Source: JALJPB01 sp963933115 (GTDB taxonomy: Bacteria; Pseudomonadota; Gammaproteobacteria; Enterobacterales; Alteromonadaceae). From it: a stretch of 48,852 bases of DNA. Positions 1 through 9,139 of this stretch are shown here, piece by piece (the first letter of the stretch is position 1; every line of letters starts with the position of its first letter). Under the pieces are notes generated by a model that was given only the letters and a program-made list of their open reading frames with translations, did not search any database and was not told where the DNA came from. Location of the stretch: the NCBI GenBank assembly GCA_963933115.1, contig CAWVSL010000016.1:1-48852 (forward strand), read 5' to 3'. Made by a program: the position numbers and the translations under genes.

Positions 1-2
1 GC

Positions 3-3000
3 TTATTTTTCAAAGTAAAAGGGTTGACGCTTATTGTTATAATGTCCAATTTCATTCATGGTATTAGCATCATATAAACGGCCATTGATCATGGTATAAG
101 TGACTCGGTCGGATAAACGAATATCTTCGCTAACATCCCCATTAACAACAATCATGTCAGCAAGTTTGCCTACTTTTAACGAGCCTAGTTGGTTGTCTAA
201 CCCTAAGGTTTTGGCGGGTGCAAGGGTTGCTGTACGCAAAGCTTGCATAGGTGTCATACCGCCTTGGGCCATCATCCACATTTCCCAATGCATGGCTAAG
301 CCTTCTCGCTGCCCGTGACCACCGGCGTTTACTTTGATCCCTAAGTCTTGCAATTGTTTGGCAACTTTAGCGACATTAACATGATTATAATGATGGGCCG
401 GTGCTTTAGGTCTGCGCATTGACTGTGCCGCTAACATTTCACTAGGAACGAATTGACTTAGCCTAGGGTGTAACCAAACATCCGTGGTATCGTACCAATA
501 GCTCTCCCCCCAAATACCGCCATAAGCAACACCCAGTGTTGGTGTATAACCCATACCAGATTGAGACCAAAGCTGTTTGATATCATCGTAAATTTTAGCT
601 GCAGGGATTGAATGCTCTAACGTGGTGTGGCCATCAACTAGCATGGTTAAGTTGTGCTGCAATAGTGAACCGCCCTCTGGCACCACCATCATCTCTAATT
701 CTCTAGCGGCTTGCACCAGTTGTTGACGTTGGTCTCGGCGTGGCTGGTTATAACTTTTAACACTAAAAGCGCCCGCTTGTTTTAAACGCTCAATATGAAA
801 CTTAGCATCTTTTAAACTGTCAACATGTGAAGTCGCCCCGGGACTACTTGCGCCATATAAAATGGTACCGGTAGAGAATAAGCGAGCGGCAACAATTTGC
901 CCTGACTTTTGCATTTCACTGGCAGCAAAAAATGTTGACGTATCGTTTGATGGATCATGAATAGTGGTAACACCTAAGGCTAACCCCGCATAGTTTTTCC
1001 AGTTTTGTTGCGGAATAATTTCACTACGTCCTTGAGGTCCATGGGCGTGGGCATCAATCAAGCCTGGCATAATACTTTGGCCGGCAATATTAATGAGTTT
1101 AGCCCCCTCAGGAATATTAATTTCAGCTCGGCTGCCAACCGCTTTAATGATATTGCCTTGCACTAGTACGACACCATCTTCAATAATTTGCTCACCTTCC
1201 ATGGTGATCACTTTACCGCCAACAAAGGCGATGGTACCTGACGGAATATCACTCGCTTTTTTAAAGCCTAGATAGGTTTTTATGACTGCGGGTTTACTGT
1301 CTACTTTAGTGCCTACTTTGCTTTCGGTACTGACCACCTCTTGAGTTTCAACTGTAATATCAAACAGATTATTGATACTGGCTTGATAGAGATCTGCGCC
1401 CAAACTCCAGTAAATTTTATTCGATTGGGCATTCCAATTAATGCCTTCACCGGCACGAACAGAGAGTTGCTTAACCGGTAAGTTTTTTGCTTCAGGACCG
1501 ATATCAATAACTTGGCCACGCTCAACCATAGGGGTAACAAAAACGTTAAAGCGCTCAGCAAACGCAAGATATTGACCATTAGGTGACACTTGGTATTCGG
1601 TGGCATATTTGCCTTGATACAGAGACTGCTCGTTTTGACCGTCTAGATCGATGCGGGCCAAATAAGGCATTTTATCATTACGCATTAAATAGATATGTTG
1701 ATTGCTGCTGCCAAAATGGGCAGCAGTGCCATTTTCTGTAATGAATGTTGGCTTGCCTTTTTTCGAATTACCCTTAGCTGAAACCGCATAAATGCCGCTA
1801 TTGAGTCCCCATTGAGGGTCGGTAATATATCCGCCTGAAATTTTACGATAAACCACTGTTTTTCCATTGGGTGAAAAAATCGGTTCAACATACTTTCCTG
1901 GCTCGTTAAGTAACGGTTTGCCTTTACCGCCACGGGCAGACACGACATTAATTTGACCCTGCTGTTGATCTTGCCATGTAACGTAAACAACCTTTTTACC
2001 ATCACGAGAAAAGCTGGGATTAAATTCAAAATGGCTCGTTTGTTTGGTTAAGCGTTTAGCTTTACCGGTAACGTTTCCCTTTGATAAGGTGCGAGTGTAG
2101 ATATGACCCATGGCTTCAAAAACCACTTTTTTGCCATCAGGTGAAACCTCAGCATCACGCAACATTTTTACATCAAACTCCGCTTGAGCGATTTGCTGCT
2201 GAAAACGCAGTGAGTGTTGAATTTTCTTTGTTGTTTTCACTTGAAATTCAATCGTGTTAACCGTGTTCTCTTCAACATTTTTCGATAAAGACAGTTTTTT
2301 AATTTTACCATCGGTCCAAAAAACTAAACCGTCACTTTTCGGTGTCCATGCCATGGTGGGATATACGCCGTGAATAGCCCAAGTTTCCTGCATGTCACGA
2401 TCTAGGCCTTGGTATATTTTAGTTTTTTCGCCACTTTTTAAATTATATAAATAGAGATTTGATTGAAAGTCATCGCGACGAATAAACGCTAGGTATTTTC
2501 CATCGGGCGACGGCGTTGGTCGGATAGCGCCACCGGTGCCAGAAATGATAATATCAATTTCGCCTGTGGCTAACTCAAGACGTTTAATTTTATAAATGCC
2601 TTTCACTGAGTCTTTTGAGTAATGGAATGATTTTCCTGGGGTGGCATCTTGGGAAAAATAAACATATTTGCCATCAGGGGAATAAGCCGGTTCACCTAAG
2701 TCTTTTTGCTCATTAGGCCGTTTGGTTAGCATTACCCCGTTGCCACCGGTTTTATGATAAAGCCAGATCTCTCCGGCACCTAAGGATCGAGATTTAGTGT
2801 AATGTTTACGGCCAATAAGATAATTGCTGTCAGGTGACCATGCGGGGCTATTTAATAAACGAAATGATTCAGCACTGACGGCTTTGGCATTACTGCCATC
2901 ACGGTTCATTATCCAAAGGTTATCACCGCCGTCTTCATCAGAAGTAAAAGCAATACTCTTTCCGTCGGGACTAAACTTAGGTTGCATTTGCCAAGCAATA

Positions 3001-3269
3001 TCTGTCATCAACGCTTTGGCATTCCCCCCCTCTATTGGCATGGTGTAGATATCACCTAACAGATCAAAAACAATGGTTTTGCCATCAGGGCTTAAATCAA
3101 CATTCATCCAAGTACCTTGGTCAACATCGATATCAACCGTGGTAAATTTCCCTTGGGGATTATTCACCGACCACTCTGGTTTCTTTTGCTCGGCATTACT
3201 GGGGTTGTTTATCAATAGCAGGGCTAATGCCCAAACAATACTATGGGTTTTAATTGATTTTAACGACAT
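3..3269 (-). CDS. Secreted TolB-like beta-propeller / amidohydrolase fusion protein
   Basis: A 1088-residue protein, probably a periplasmic or exported metal-dependent hydrolase; the substrate is unknown. Residues 1-26 look like a Sec signal peptide ending NPSNA. The first two thirds carry repeated PD40/TolB blades of the type FSPDGK..AF, at least eight copies. After residue about 680 comes an amidohydrolase domain of the imidazolonepropionase/prolidase-like group: the metal motif AHAHG near residue 737, GHTTLEH, and the C-terminal LGSLKVGKLADMIV strand. The whole reading frame lies inside the window, and an AGG lies upstream of the ATG. It is monocistronic as far as visible. Family members are often annotated as amidohydrolase or Tol-Pal component, but a Tol role is not supported. 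The domain call is secure; function is open. Confidence 0.9.
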   Translation of the reverse strand: MSLKSIKTHSIVWALALLLINNPSNAEQKKPEWSVNNPQGKFTTVDIDVDQGTWMNVDLSPDGKTIVFDLLGDIYTMPIEGGNAKALMTDIAWQMQPKFSPDGKSIAFTSDEDGGDNLWIMNRDGSNAKAVSAESFRLLNSPAWSPDSNYLIGRKHYTKSRSLGAGEIWLYHKTGGNGVMLTKRPNEQKDLGEPAYSPDGKYVYFSQDATPGKSFHYSKDSVKGIYKIKRLELATGEIDIIISGTGGAIRPTPSPDGKYLAFIRRDDFQSNLYLYNLKSGEKTKIYQGLDRDMQETWAIHGVYPTMAWTPKSDGLVFWTDGKIKKLSLSKNVEENTVNTIEFQVKTTKKIQHSLRFQQQIAQAEFDVKMLRDAEVSPDGKKVVFEAMGHIYTRTLSKGNVTGKAKRLTKQTSHFEFNPSFSRDGKKVVYVTWQDQQQGQINVVSARGGKGKPLLNEPGKYVEPIFSPNGKTVVYRKISGGYITDPQWGLNSGIYAVSAKGNSKKGKPTFITENGTAAHFGSSNQHIYLMRNDKMPYLARIDLDGQNEQSLYQGKYATEYQVSPNGQYLAFAERFNVFVTPMVERGQVIDIGPEAKNLPVKQLSVRAGEGINWNAQSNKIYWSLGADLYQASINNLFDITVETQEVVSTESKVGTKVDSKPAVIKTYLGFKKASDIPSGTIAFVGGKVITMEGEQIIEDGVVLVQGNIIKAVGSRAEINIPEGAKLINIAGQSIMPGLIDAHAHGPQGRSEIIPQQNWKNYAGLALGVTTIHDPSNDTSTFFAASEMQKSGQIVAARLFSTGTILYGASSPGATSHVDSLKDAKFHIERLKQAGAFSVKSYNQPRRDQRQQLVQAARELEMMVVPEGGSLLQHNLTMLVDGHTTLEHSIPAAKIYDDIKQLWSQSGMGYTPTLGVAYGGIWGESYWYDTTDVWLHPRLSQFVPSEMLAAQSMRRPKAPAHHYNHVNVAKVAKQLQDLGIKVNAGGHGQREGLAMHWEMWMMAQGGMTPMQALRTATLAPAKTLGLDNQLGSLKVGKLADMIVVNGDVSEDIRLSDRVTYTMINGRLYDANTMNEIGHYNNKRQPFYFEK

Positions 3270-3368
3270 TTAGCTGACCTGTTTTTGAAAAATAATAACA
3301 TAACATTAACATACCTATCGCGATAACTTAAAAGTCACTCACGCAAAGGCGAAAATAATAGCGTCCAA

Positions 3369-4058
3369 CTAAATTTGATATCCCCAGCGTGGCATTATAC
3401 TTTGTTCAATACCTAGGTGATCCAACATCCGGCCGACCATGAAGTCGATCAAGTCATTAATTGATTCTGGTTGATGATAAAAACCGGGTGCCGCCGGCAT
3501 GATCACCACACCTTGCTGCGATAGGGATAACATATTTTGTAAATGTAGTGTTGAGAACGGTGTTTCTCGCGGCACGAGTATTAACTGACCTCGTTCTTTG
3601 ATAACCACATCAGCAGCACGTTCAATTAAGTTATCACTCATGCCATGAGCAATTGCCGCTAAAGTGCCTGTTGAGCAGGGACAAACAATCATTTTTTTAG
3701 GTGCCGCAGAGCCTGAAGCGACCGGAGAAAACCATTGTTCTTTGCCAAAGACAGTAATCTGCCCAGGTTGAGCATTAAATTTGTTAGTCAGGGTTTGCGT
3801 TGCGGCATCTGGCGACGCCGGGAGTTTAAAGCCCACTTCGGTGTCAAAAACCACACGCGCAGCACTCGAACATAAAACATAAACTTGGTAATTGGCGGCT
3901 ATTAAACATTCCAGTAGGCGTAATGCGTAAGCAGAGCCTGATGCGCCAGTAATGGCTAGGGTTATTTTTTGACTAAACGCTTGTTTAATTGGTGAGTCTG
4001 TTGATGACTTTAACAAAGTACTTTCCTTTTTATCTGTGATTGAATCGGTAATTGACAT
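3369..4058 (-). CDS. ubiX: Flavin prenyltransferase UbiX
   Basis: Makes prenylated FMN from reduced FMN and dimethylallyl phosphate, the cofactor of the UbiD decarboxylase in ubiquinone synthesis. Seen: the Rossmann-like start ITGASGSAYALRLLE near residue 36, the CPCSTGTLAAIAHG segment, and the conserved VPRETPFS and MPAAPGFY motifs. At 229 residues it is longer than the usual 190-210 because of a polar N-terminal extension of about 30 residues; there is no internal ATG before the core, so the extension may be real or the start a non-ATG codon. It lies 24 bases downstream of mpl on the same strand, probably one transcript. Confidence 0.95.
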   Translation of the reverse strand: MSITDSITDKKESTLLKSSTDSPIKQAFSQKITLAITGASGSAYALRLLECLIAANYQVYVLCSSAARVVFDTEVGFKLPASPDAATQTLTNKFNAQPGQITVFGKEQWFSPVASGSAAPKKMIVCPCSTGTLAAIAHGMSDNLIERAADVVIKERGQLILVPRETPFSTLHLQNMLSLSQQGVVIMPAAPGFYHQPESINDLIDFMVGRMLDHLGIEQSIMPRWGYQI

Positions 4059-4082
4059 TAACTGTTAACACCGCGATTTAGT

Positions 4083-5483
4083 TTAATCGCTAAACTTAGC
4101 CGCTAACCCATCCAGTAGTTTTTGATGAATATTACCAAAGCCGCCATTACTCATAACGACTATGGTATCGTCTGATTGTGCGTAAGTGATAATTTTAGTG
4201 ATGAGTTGATTTATATCCACATCGACTTCGCAAGGTTGGCAACAATGATCAATTAACTGCTCTACTGACCATTTAACCTCTTCACCTTGAAAAACAAAGA
4301 CCTGATCAGCAAGCCTTAGTGATGCAGGTAAACTGTCTTTATGGACGCCAGACTTCATGGTATTGGAACGAGGTTCTAGTACCGCAATAATTCGTTTGCT
4401 ACCGACATTGGCACGAACACCTGCTAAGGTTTTTTCAATCGCTGTTGGGTGATGAGCAAAATCATCAAATACACGAATACCGTTAACTGTGCCACGAAGT
4501 TCTAATCGTCTTTTGGTGTTAATAAATTCATTTAACGCTTCAATAGCAACCGCTGTTGTTACGCCAGCATGGCGCGCAGCGGCAATAGCCATTAAGCCGT
4601 TATCAATATTAAAGTCTCCGATTAAATTCCAACGCACAGTGCCTTGCGCTTGCCCTTTAAAATTAACCATAAATTGGCTACCATCTGCCATTAATTTTTT
4701 TGCTTGCCAACCATCAGCACACGACTGCGTTTGCTCCGTTTCACTGATAGCGTTATAACTAAACTCAGACGCTGTCCAACAGCCTTTGGCTAAAGTCTCG
4801 CTAATAGCGACTTCATTTTTAGGCGAGAGAATTAAGCCATTACTTGGCACCATTCGGATAAGATGATGGAATTGACGTTGAATATCAGACAAGTCATCAA
4901 AGATATCGCCGTGATCAAATTCCATATTATTAATGACTAACGTACGAGGACGGTAATGCACAAACTTAGAACGTTTATCAAAAAAGGCGGTGTCGTATTC
5001 ATCGGCTTCAATAACAAAAAAAGGCGATTGACCCAAACGAGCAGAACTGTCGAAATTTTGTGGTACGCCGCCAATTAAGTATCCTGGGCTCATACCGGCA
5101 TATTCTAATATCCAAGTAATCATTGAGCTGGTCGTGGTTTTACCGTGTGTTCCAGAAACAGCAACTACCCAGCGATCTTTTAAAACATGCTCTAATAACC
5201 ACTGTGGGCCAGAGGTATAGGCGATATTTCGATCAAGGACATGCTCAACCATAACATTACCTCGCGACATCGCATTACCGACAATAACCAGATCAGGCTC
5301 ATCAGTTAAATGTTCAACCTGATAACCTGACATCAACTCAATACCTAGTTGTTCAAGTTGAGTACTCATTGGCGGGTAAACATTGGCATCACAGCCGGAC
5401 ACCCGATAACCTAATTCTTTGGCAATGGCAGCAATGCCTCCCATAAAGGTTCCGCAAACACCTAAAATATGAATATGTTTCAT
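4083..5483 (-). CDS. mpl: UDP-N-acetylmuramate:L-Ala-gamma-D-Glu-meso-Dap ligase (murein recycling)
   Basis: Joins recycled murein tripeptide to UDP-MurNAc in the cytoplasm, feeding it back into peptidoglycan synthesis. The 466 residues align along their length with E. coli Mpl (457): start HILGVCGTFMGG, ATP-binding GTHGKTTTSS at 111-120, EADEYDTAFFDKRSKFVHY in the central Mur-ligase domain, and LEPRSNTMKSG plus MSNGGFGNIHQKLL in the C-terminal domain. The Mpl-specific NVYPPMSTQLE distinguishes it from MurC. First gene of an mpl-ubiX pair. Confidence 0.97.
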   Translation of the reverse strand: MKHIHILGVCGTFMGGIAAIAKELGYRVSGCDANVYPPMSTQLEQLGIELMSGYQVEHLTDEPDLVIVGNAMSRGNVMVEHVLDRNIAYTSGPQWLLEHVLKDRWVVAVSGTHGKTTTSSMITWILEYAGMSPGYLIGGVPQNFDSSARLGQSPFFVIEADEYDTAFFDKRSKFVHYRPRTLVINNMEFDHGDIFDDLSDIQRQFHHLIRMVPSNGLILSPKNEVAISETLAKGCWTASEFSYNAISETEQTQSCADGWQAKKLMADGSQFMVNFKGQAQGTVRWNLIGDFNIDNGLMAIAAARHAGVTTAVAIEALNEFINTKRRLELRGTVNGIRVFDDFAHHPTAIEKTLAGVRANVGSKRIIAVLEPRSNTMKSGVHKDSLPASLRLADQVFVFQGEEVKWSVEQLIDHCCQPCEVDVDINQLITKIITYAQSDDTIVVMSNGGFGNIHQKLLDGLAAKFSD

Positions 5484-5591
5484 TCGTTAATATCTATTTT
5501 TATAACAATCAAAGTTCTATGCCAATAATATACCTGATTAATGTGATGCTATCAGTTAAAATAATATCAATCTTTCTTAAAAACTCCCTTA

Positions 5592-6749
5592 ATGAATATG
5601 ACAGCTAACCTTCAATTATCTCAAATTAGTGTTTACCCAATAAAATCGACCGCAGGTATTGAACTGTCGAATAGTTGGGTAGACGAATTAGGGTTGAGCT
5701 TTGATCGACGGTTTGTGCTTTCTGATGATAAAGGTCAATTTATTACCGCCCGTACTGAGCCAACACTGTGTTTAATACAAGCGAACTTAACGGCAACAGG
5801 GTTGATACTGACCGCACCCGATATGCCAAAACTGGTGATTAACACCCAAGAATTTACCAACACCTATCAATCGGTAATGGTCTGGCAGGATAAGATCAAG
5901 GCTCTGCAAGGCAGTAATGATCACCATCAATGGTTTAGCCATTATTTAAAGCGACCTTGCCAACTCCTTCATTTTGATAAGTTTTCAACGCGAGAAATTC
6001 CTAGTGACAGTAACCGAACCAACCAACTTGCTTTTGCTGATGGTTACCCTTTACTGTTAATTTCTCAAGCGTCATTGGCCGATTTAAATAGTCGATGCCC
6101 AACAACAATCGCTATGAGTCAATTTCGTCCGAATCTAGTGGTTGAAAACTGCGACGCCTTTGCTGAAGATACCTGGTCACATATCCGTATTGGTGAGGTG
6201 ATGTTTGAAGTAACTAAACCATGCACTCGTTGTATATTTACCACCATTAATCCGGATACAGCAGAAAAACACAAGGATCAGGAGCCAATAACGAGTTTAA
6301 AAAATTACCGACAAGCTGCCGATGGTGAATTAAAGGGTGAGATTCTTTTTGGTCAAAATTTAACGCCACTTAATCAAGGGCAAATCAAATTAACTGACAC
6401 GGTAACTATTATTAAGAAAAAATCAGCTCCTAACTTTCTATCGCTTCAAAAACCATCAACGCCAAATACCTTCACGCCAGTTAAGAAAAAAATCACTCTT
6501 AATTTTGATTCCTGGCATAAAAAGCATAAAGGCGATAATCAAGACACCATATTAGAACAAGGTGAAGAAGCAGGCCTTATTTTGCCTTACTCTTGCCGAG
6601 CAGGGATGTGTGGCCGCTGTAAAGTAAAACTTGTTGAAGGTGAAGTAGAACAAAAAGCAACAGATGGCTTAACAGCAGAGGAAATAGAACAGGGCTACAT
6701 TCTCATGTGCAGCTGTACACCAACAACAGATGTTACCCTTACTCGTTAA
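5592..6749 (+). CDS. ycbX: YcbX-type MOSC / 2Fe-2S ferredoxin protein
   Basis: A 385-residue molybdenum-cofactor-dependent reductase component. E. coli YcbX detoxifies N-hydroxylated bases such as 6-hydroxylaminopurine. Domains in order: MOSC N-terminal beta-barrel (1-100), MOSC domain with the cofactor-ligand motif KPCTRCIF (C211, C214), a lysine-rich linker (about 272-300), and a plant-type ferredoxin domain with cluster cysteines C335, C340, C343 and C373. The domain layout is the same as in E. coli YcbX. A second ATG lies at codon 3; neither start has a clear Shine-Dalgarno. It stands alone between mpl (divergent) and pabA. Confidence 0.93.
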   Translation: MNMTANLQLSQISVYPIKSTAGIELSNSWVDELGLSFDRRFVLSDDKGQFITARTEPTLCLIQANLTATGLILTAPDMPKLVINTQEFTNTYQSVMVWQDKIKALQGSNDHHQWFSHYLKRPCQLLHFDKFSTREIPSDSNRTNQLAFADGYPLLLISQASLADLNSRCPTTIAMSQFRPNLVVENCDAFAEDTWSHIRIGEVMFEVTKPCTRCIFTTINPDTAEKHKDQEPITSLKNYRQAADGELKGEILFGQNLTPLNQGQIKLTDTVTIIKKKSAPNFLSLQKPSTPNTFTPVKKKITLNFDSWHKKHKGDNQDTILEQGEEAGLILPYSCRAGMCGRCKVKLVEGEVEQKATDGLTAEEIEQGYILMCSCTPTTDVTLTR

Positions 6750-6911
6750 TAACACGGGCATAACACCCTGGAAATAAGTTTGAACAGGTTACTCGTACCT
6801 AATGCTCAACAATAAGCGTCTGAAATTTTCCGATTTTCCGATTGTTCTAAGCGAGTTGAACGATTAGAATAGCGGCGATTTATCTACTAATATGTCTACT
6901 GAGACCAAACC

Positions 6912-7499
6912 TTGCTATTAATGATCGATAATTACGACTCGTTTACTTTTAATCTGGTGCATTACTTTAAAGCGCTAGGACAAGAGGTTGCTGTCCATCG
7001 TAATGATCAAATAACGCTAACTGAAATTGAGCAGCTAGCGCCTGACCTGATTGTTATTTCTCCTGGGCCAGGTGATCCTGACGACGCAGGTTTATCTTTA
7101 GCTATCATTAAAAGATTTGTCGGCATTATTCCTATTTTAGGTGTTTGTTTAGGCCATCAGTGTATTGCTCAACACTTTGGTGCAAATATTATTAAAGCTA
7201 AAAAGTTAATGCACGGTAAAACCAGTAAAATAGTTCATAACAATCAAGGTTTATTTAAAGCACTTAATAACCCATTGGAAGTTGCTCGTTATCACTCATT
7301 AATTGTTGAGCTACCCTCTTTACCTGATGAGCTTGAAATATCGGCATGGAGTCTTGATGCTCAAGGCCACTTTGAAGAGATAATGGCGCTGCAACATAAA
7401 ACCTTACCTATCGCCAGTGTGCAGTTTCACCCTGAAGCTATTTTAACGGAGCAAGGTCAGCATTTATTAAAAAACTATCTTGATCAGTTTATTCATTGA
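6912..7499 (+). CDS. pabA: Aminodeoxychorismate / anthranilate synthase glutamine amidotransferase subunit
   Basis: Class I glutamine amidotransferase that supplies ammonia to PabB (folate) and possibly to TrpE. Seen: IDNYDSFTFNL start, oxyanion motif SPGPGDPDDAG, nucleophile C79 in GVCLGHQC, and H173/E175 in QFHPEAILTEQG. The start is taken as TTG at 6912, since it gives the N-terminal strand MLLMIDNYDSF matching E. coli PabA MILLIDNYDSF; the ATG at 6921 would remove part of that strand. 195 residues against 187 in E. coli. The pabA-argD order matches enterobacteria, which favours PabA over TrpG. Confidence 0.93.
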   Translation: MLLMIDNYDSFTFNLVHYFKALGQEVAVHRNDQITLTEIEQLAPDLIVISPGPGDPDDAGLSLAIIKRFVGIIPILGVCLGHQCIAQHFGANIIKAKKLMHGKTSKIVHNNQGLFKALNNPLEVARYHSLIVELPSLPDELEISAWSLDAQGHFEEIMALQHKTLPIASVQFHPEAILTEQGQHLLKNYLDQFIH

Positions 7500-7688
7500 A
7501 CAGAATTAATTATTGATGAAGAAATGACCTACGTTTAACTTTAAAAAGCTTCATTTCTAATAAATCACAGCCTAAATCTAATTTTTGAACAATATTTTTT
7601 TGAGTATTTATTAAATTCTTTGATAAAAGCTAAAAACTTGCCATAACAACCATTCGCTTAGCCATCAATCCTTTAAAGACAGCGTTAA

Positions 7689-7727
7689 AAAAAATAATTA
7701 TTCACCTGAACTGAATAAAACCTTTCA
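7689..7727 (+). promoter_or_regulatory. Possible tandem ArgR boxes
   Basis: ATTCA at 7700-7704 and TGAAT at 7712-7716 are separated by 7 bases. That is the spacing between the inner half sites of two 18-bp ARG boxes lying 3 bp apart, as known for ArgR operators. The outer half sites are weak (AAAAT on the left, TTTCA shifted by two on the right). Position just upstream of the argD/astC promoter fits ArgR control. Tentative. Confidence 0.35.
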
Positions 7728-7763
7728 AGCCCTTGTTTTACATGACATAGCGACTTTCAAAAC

Positions 7764-7792
7764 AAGACAACGCGTGTTTTTCCTGCCATAAT
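7764..7792 (+). promoter_or_regulatory. Candidate sigma-70 promoter for argD/astC
   Basis: AAGACA (7764-7769), a 17-base spacer, then CATAAT (7787-7792) preceded by TGC, an extended -10. The -35 matches four of six consensus bases and the -10 five of six. The predicted transcript would start near 7799, leaving a leader of about 70 bases that contains the 7804-7840 inverted repeat. Confidence 0.5.
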
Positions 7793-7803
7793 AGCCCCCT
7801 ATT

Positions 7804-7840
7804 TTTTATCAAATAGGTCTAGTATTAGACTCTGATAAAA
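7804..7840 (+). repeat. Nested inverted repeat in the argD leader
   Basis: TTTTATCA (7804-7811) pairs with TGATAAAA (7833-7840), and inside it GTCTA (7817-7821) pairs with TAGAC (7826-7830) around a four-base loop. It sits between the candidate promoter and the start codon, so it could be an operator or an RNA leader hairpin. No T-run follows, so it is not a simple terminator. Confidence 0.5.
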
Positions 7841-7869
7841 GCTGTAACCTAAAACTTGAGGACTAAAAA

Positions 7870-9084
7870 ATGTCTAACCATTTCCCTGTTGACCGTGCGT
7901 TATTTGATGATGTCATGGTGCCCAACTATGCACCTTCTGCTGTTATTCCTGTTCGTGGTCAAGGCTCTCGTGTTTGGGATCAACAAGATAATGAATATAT
8001 AGATTTTGCTGGCGGTATTGCTGTTAACTGTTTAGGCCATTGCCATCCTGCACTGGTTGGTGCATTAAAAGAGCAAAGTGAAAAAATATGGCATTTATCC
8101 AATGTGATGACTAACGAGCCCGCTTTACGTCTAGCTAAAAAATTAGTGGATAATACCTTTGCCGATAAAGTGTATTTTGCTAACTCTGGTGCTGAAGCCA
8201 ATGAAGCCGCCCTTAAACTAGCACGTCGCTGGGCATTAGAAGTTCATGGTGCGGGTAAGTCGCAAATCATTGCTTTTAAACAAGGCTTCCATGGCCGGAC
8301 ATTTTTCACCGTAACCGTTGGTGGCCAAGAGGCATACTCAGATGGTTTTGGTCCTAAGCCAGGTGATATTGTTCATGCTGAATATAATAATCTTGATAGC
8401 GTTAAAGCACTAATCTCAGATAACACTTGTGCCATTATGATCGAACCCCTTCAAGGCGAAGGTGGCGTGGTTTCTCCAACGGATGAATTTATCAAAGGTG
8501 TTCGTGAACTTTGTGATCAACATAACGCCTTATTAATTTTTGATGAAGTACAAACAGGTGTTGGTCGTTTAGGCACCTTATATGCCTATATGGGCTTAGA
8601 CGTCACCCCTGATATTCTAACGTCAGCTAAAGCCCTAGGTGGTGGATTCCCTATTGGTGCCATGCTAACGACCAATGAAATTGCTAAACATTTAAAAATT
8701 GGCACCCATGGCAGTACCTATGGTGGTAACCCCTTAGCTTGTGCTGTTGGTGAAGCGGCTTTTGATACCGTTAATACTGAAGCCGTTCTTAATGGTGTTA
8801 AAACTAAAGCTCAGCTTTATGTTGACGGTTTACTTGCCATTAATGCCAAATACCATGTTTTCTCAGAAATTCGTGGTAAAGGATTATTAATTGGTGCGGT
8901 ATTAACTGAAGAATATAAAGGCCGAGCCAAGGACTTTTTGATTGCTGCCCTTGCTGAAGGTGTGATGACTTTAGTTGCTGGCGCTAGCATTATTCGTTTT
9001 GCTCCCTCTTTAGTGATACCTGAACAAGATATTATTGAAGGTTTAGCCCGTTTCGAAAAAGCGATAGCAAAATTAACACGTTAA
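7870..9084 (+). CDS. argD: Acetylornithine / succinylornithine aminotransferase
   Basis: PLP-dependent class III aminotransferase, 404 residues. Known family members act both in arginine synthesis (N-acetylornithine, ArgD) and in arginine breakdown (N-succinylornithine, AstC). PLP contacts visible: NSGAEANEAALKLAR (105-119), FHGRTF, D225 in IFDEVQTG and the Schiff-base lysine K254 in TSAKALGGGF. Strong Shine-Dalgarno GAGGA eight bases before ATG. Directly followed by astA and astD, so the catabolic role (astC) is at least shared; pabA upstream is the usual argD neighbour. One gene probably serves both pathways, an inference that depends on no second copy elsewhere. Confidence 0.95.
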   Translation: MSNHFPVDRALFDDVMVPNYAPSAVIPVRGQGSRVWDQQDNEYIDFAGGIAVNCLGHCHPALVGALKEQSEKIWHLSNVMTNEPALRLAKKLVDNTFADKVYFANSGAEANEAALKLARRWALEVHGAGKSQIIAFKQGFHGRTFFTVTVGGQEAYSDGFGPKPGDIVHAEYNNLDSVKALISDNTCAIMIEPLQGEGGVVSPTDEFIKGVRELCDQHNALLIFDEVQTGVGRLGTLYAYMGLDVTPDILTSAKALGGGFPIGAMLTTNEIAKHLKIGTHGSTYGGNPLACAVGEAAFDTVNTEAVLNGVKTKAQLYVDGLLAINAKYHVFSEIRGKGLLIGAVLTEEYKGRAKDFLIAALAEGVMTLVAGASIIRFAPSLVIPEQDIIEGLARFEKAIAKLTR

Positions 9085-9139
9085 TTTTCTTGCCAAATAA
9101 CGTGTTAGTAAGTCGTATTATTACTTATTGAGAAAAATT

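Larger units (their letters stand above)
7500..7869 (+). other. Intergenic region upstream of argD/astC
   Basis: No gene is seen. It holds an imperfect hairpin just after pabA (AGAAATGA at 7520 and TCATTTCT at 7551, no T-run), an ArgR-like pair of half sites (7689-7727), a candidate promoter (7764-7792), a nested inverted repeat (7804-7840) and the Shine-Dalgarno GAGGA before the argD ATG. The length and density of sites suggest regulated transcription of the arginine genes. Confidence 0.6.
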
